From Mesorhizobium carmichaelinearum (lineage in GTDB: Bacteria > Pseudomonadota > Alphaproteobacteria > Rhizobiales > Rhizobiaceae), in contig NZ_FZQR01000003.1 in the NCBI RefSeq assembly GCF_900199455.1, forward strand, positions 248,001 to 312,000: a stretch of 64,000 bases of DNA, read 5' to 3'. A program made the translations under genes and the position numbers. Below are positions 61,825 through 64,000 of this stretch, piece after piece (the stretch's first letter is position 1; every line of letters starts with the position of its first letter). The notes beneath the pieces were generated by a model. The model searched no databases. It worked only from the letters and a program-made list of their open reading frames with translations, and was not told where the DNA came from.

Positions 61825-61826
61825 CT

Positions 61827-63344
61827 ATGACAAATCCGGACATCGTCATCATCGGCTCCGGCATCGGCGGCGCCACGATCGCCTCCGGTCTGGCCGGCAG
61901 CGGCGCCTCGATCCTGATGCTGGAGCGTGGCGAGCCCTTGCCGGCAACCCCGCATGCGCGCGACACGAGGTCGATCTTCGTCGACGGCCACTACCGGCCA
62001 AAGGAGATGTGGCGCGAGGCCGGCGGGGCGGCCTTCAACCCCGGCAATTACTACTATGTCGGCGGCAACTCGAAATTCTACGGCGCGGTGCTGATCCGCT
62101 ACCGCAAGGAAGATTTTTCGGCCATGGAGCACTTTGGCGGCGTCTCGCCGGCCTGGCCGTTTTCCTATGACGAGTTCGAACCCTGGTATTCCAAGGCCGA
62201 GCAGCTGTTTCGCGTGCGCGGCACACTGGGCGAGGATCCGACCGAGCCGTTTCATTCGATCCCCTATGCCTACAAACCGGTGCCCGACGAGGCGCCGATC
62301 GCCCGCGCCCGCGCAGAGCTCAAGGGCCTCGGCCTGCATCCGGCCTCACTGCCGCTCGGCGTCGACATCGATACCTGGCTCAGGGAAGGCAGAACCGGCT
62401 GGGACGCTTTCCCCAACACCGGCCAGGGCAAGATGGACGCCCAGACGGCGCCACTGGCGGCGGCGCTCAAGGACAGCAACATACGGCTCGAGACCGGCTG
62501 CTACGTCGAGTATCTCGAGGCGGCACCCGACGGCAAAAGCATCGTCGCGATCCACTATCGCCAGAATGGCGAGCTGAAGAAAGTGTCGCCGAAGCTGGTC
62601 ATCCTCTCCGCCGGCGCAGTCAATTCCGCCGTCATCCTGCTGCGCTCGCCTTCATCCGCCAATGGAAAGGGGGGCGGCAAGGGTCTCGCCAACCGCTCCG
62701 ACCAGGTTGGCCGCAATTTCATGAACCACAATTCGAGCGCCATGCTGGCCATCGATCCACGCCGCAGGAACGATGCCGTCTACCAGAAGACGCTGATGCT
62801 GAACGACTATTATTTGTCCGACGGCAAGGGCGGCAAGCCGCTCGGCAATGTCCAGTTGCTCGGCAAGATCGACGGCAACATGCTCAAGGCCAATGTGAAG
62901 ACGATGCCGAAATTCGCGCTGGATTACATGGCCGGCCACGCCGTCGACTGGTATTTGATGTGCGAGGACCTGCCCGATCCCGAAAGCTGCATCATGGTCG
63001 ACGGCAAGGACATCGTCATGCAGTGGCGGCGTTCCAACATGCAGTCGCTCGACGGGCTGACCAAGGTGATGCGCGAGAACTTCCGCGCCTGCGGTTATCC
63101 CATCGTGCTGTCGCGCCCCTTCGACAAGCGCACCCCCTCGCACCAATGCGGCACGGTCAAAATGGGCGACGATCCGGCAATCTCCCCGCTCGACCCCTTC
63201 TGCCGGTCGTTCGACCACCAGAACCTGTTCGTCGTCGACGGCAGTTTTTTGCCCAACTCGGCTGCCGTGAATCCCGCGCTGTCGATCGCGGCTCAGGCGC
63301 TGCGGGTGGCGGACCATATCCGCAAGGTGGAGCTCGCCGCATGA
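61827..63344 (+). CDS. GMC family oxidoreductase
   Basis: 505 aa, FAD enzyme of the glucose-methanol-choline family. The dinucleotide motif is G10-S-G-I-G-G15. The C-terminal catalytic region has S-H-Q-C-G-T-V-K-M-G near residue 437 and N-P-A-L-S-I-A near 486 (His/Asn pair). There is no signal peptide, so it is cytoplasmic unless exported with a partner. Bacterial relatives include sugar 3-dehydrogenases and polyol or choline dehydrogenases. Given the glucose-type transporter, oxidation of a sugar or glycoside hydroxyl is likely. Its leader is taken over by the repeat at 61738. Confidence 0.9.
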   Translation: MTNPDIVIIGSGIGGATIASGLAGSGASILMLERGEPLPATPHARDTRSIFVDGHYRPKEMWREAGGAAFNPGNYYYVGGNSKFYGAVLIRYRKEDFSAMEHFGGVSPAWPFSYDEFEPWYSKAEQLFRVRGTLGEDPTEPFHSIPYAYKPVPDEAPIARARAELKGLGLHPASLPLGVDIDTWLREGRTGWDAFPNTGQGKMDAQTAPLAAALKDSNIRLETGCYVEYLEAAPDGKSIVAIHYRQNGELKKVSPKLVILSAGAVNSAVILLRSPSSANGKGGGKGLANRSDQVGRNFMNHNSSAMLAIDPRRRNDAVYQKTLMLNDYYLSDGKGGKPLGNVQLLGKIDGNMLKANVKTMPKFALDYMAGHAVDWYLMCEDLPDPESCIMVDGKDIVMQWRRSNMQSLDGLTKVMRENFRACGYPIVLSRPFDKRTPSHQCGTVKMGDDPAISPLDPFCRSFDHQNLFVVDGSFLPNSAAVNPALSIAAQALRVADHIRKVELAA

Positions 63345-63347
63345 TAG

Positions 63348-63523
63348 GTCAGCGCCGCCCCTCATCCGCCTGCCGGCACCTTCTCCCCGTGAACGGGGAG
63401 AAGAAAGCTGGCCGCAACCTCGGCGCTTCCTTGGCAATTGGCGAAAGCGGCGATGACAGCATCCTTCTCCCCGTCACTATACGGGGAGAAGTGCCCGGCA
63501 GGGCGATGAGGGGCGGTGCTGAC
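63348..63523. repeat. 176-bp inverted-repeat element (MITE-like)
   Basis: The ends start GTCAGCGCCGCCCCTCATC and, on the other strand, GTCAGCACCGCCCCTCATC; the match continues with few changes through CTTCTCCCCGT, about 45 bp in all. Each arm also has its own short hairpin CTTCTCCCCGT...ACGGGGAGAAG. It lies between the GMC gene and the SDR inside the operon and has no coding capacity. I believe similar sequences are dispersed in Mesorhizobium genomes, which I cannot verify here. Confidence 0.82.
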
Positions 63524-63543
63524 ATCCTCAAGGCTAGCGTCCA

Positions 63544-64000
63544 ATGACCCGCCCCGCTGCCATCGTCACCGGCGGCGCGCGCGGCATTGGGCTGGCCTGT
63601 GCGGAAGCGCTGGCCGATGCCGGCTTCGACATCCTCATCGCCGACCTTGCTGAACGTGCTGCCGACGGGCTCGCCGAAAACATCACCCCGCGCGGCGCAA
63701 AATTCGCCTACGTCAGATGCGATATCGCCGACCTCGATGGTCACGCCGCGCTGGTCGACGCCGCAACGAATGCCTTCGGCCGCATCGACTGCCTGGTCAA
63801 CAATGCTGGCGTCGGCGCCGTGGTGCGCGGCGATCTGCTGGAGCTCAAGCCCGAAAATTTCGACCGTACGCTTGATATCAACCTGCGCGGCACGGTCTTC
63901 CTCAGCCAGGCCGTCGCCAAGGCGATGCTGGCCGCACCGGGCGACCACGCAAAATCGATCATCACCGTCACCTCGGTCAGCGCCGAGATGGCCTCGCCCG
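63544..64000 (+). CDS. SDR family oxidoreductase, truncated by window end
   Basis: First 152 residues of a short-chain dehydrogenase: T-G-G-A-R-G-I-G near residue 9, C-D-I-A-D at about 60, N-N-A-G near 87, and the start of the S-V-S-A-E catalytic serine region at the edge. The Y-x-x-x-K motif lies outside the window. It resembles 3-oxoacyl-ACP reductase-like sugar or polyol dehydrogenases. Last visible gene of the catabolic operon, separated from the GMC gene by the 176-bp element. Ribosome site weak. Confidence 0.88.
   Translation, partial: MTRPAAIVTGGARGIGLACAEALADAGFDILIADLAERAADGLAENITPRGAKFAYVRCDIADLDGHAALVDAATNAFGRIDCLVNNAGVGAVVRGDLLELKPENFDRTLDINLRGTVFLSQAVAKAMLAAPGDHAKSIITVTSVSAEMASP

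Overview
The window is GC-rich, densely coded chromosomal DNA of an alphaproteobacterium. Its gene content points to Rhizobiales, most likely Mesorhizobium or a close relative. The pointers are homospermidine synthase, an Omp10-type lipoprotein, a CpdR receiver next to N-formylglutamate amidohydrolase, an alpha-r8 (MmgR)-like sRNA between hisN and that amidohydrolase, a RpoH promoter plus ROSE-like leader in front of hsp20, DUF1127, DUF882 and DUF459 proteins, and palindromic intergenic repeats of rhizobial type. The assignment rests on family recognition only; no search was run. No phage, insertion sequence, integrase, CRISPR array or rRNA operon was seen, and there is one tRNA (Val-GAC).

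Layout. 1-9.2 kb holds small metabolic and accessory genes: a CDF metal exporter cut by the window edge, an acetyltransferase, a class I aminotransferase, a DGPF protein, two SDRs (one divergent from an AraC regulator), a DUF533 protein, tRNA hydroxylase TrhO, KDPG aldolase and a small secreted protein. 9.2-16.3 kb holds a DUF882 envelope peptidase with a long tail, a sigma-54 response regulator, an M3 peptidase and a membrane-anchored helix-hairpin-helix protein. 16.4-19.4 kb is a translationally coupled operon pabB-pabC-YciI-DUF3445. 19.5-27.9 kb has homospermidine synthase, an Omp10-like lipoprotein, a 5'-nucleotidase with Pro-rich repeats and LysM, ferrochelatase, a FAD oxidoreductase and the SPFH-NfeD pair. 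28-36.2 kb has kdsD, an outer-membrane barrel, galU, an MltB-type transglycosylase and a DUF459 hydrolase. gltD and gltB occupy 34.8-41.1 kb. 41.6-49.1 kb has threonine aldolase, heat-inducible hsp20, a hydrolase, two tiny genes, an AraC regulator, hisN, the sRNA, N-formylglutamate amidohydrolase, cpdR and tRNA-Val.

49.9-64 kb is one catabolic locus. A DUF993 aldolase-like gene diverges from a LacI repressor. The LacI gene leads a run of overlapping or closely spaced genes: Gfo/Idh/MocA oxidoreductase, CoA-transferase, crotonase, aldehyde dehydrogenase, a CUT1 sugar ABC transporter whose binding protein resembles GtsA-type glucose binders, a GMC oxidoreductase and an SDR that runs off the window. 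Two near-identical LacI-type palindromes flank the divergent promoter region. I do not recognise this combination as a characterised pathway, so it is the best candidate here for an undescribed system.

Non-coding structure is rich. It includes several intrinsic terminators, a 166-bp element with 27-bp inverted ends after nfeD, a 176-bp inverted-repeat element inside the catabolic operon, and a modular two-hairpin repeat, one copy of which ends two bases before the GMC start codon.
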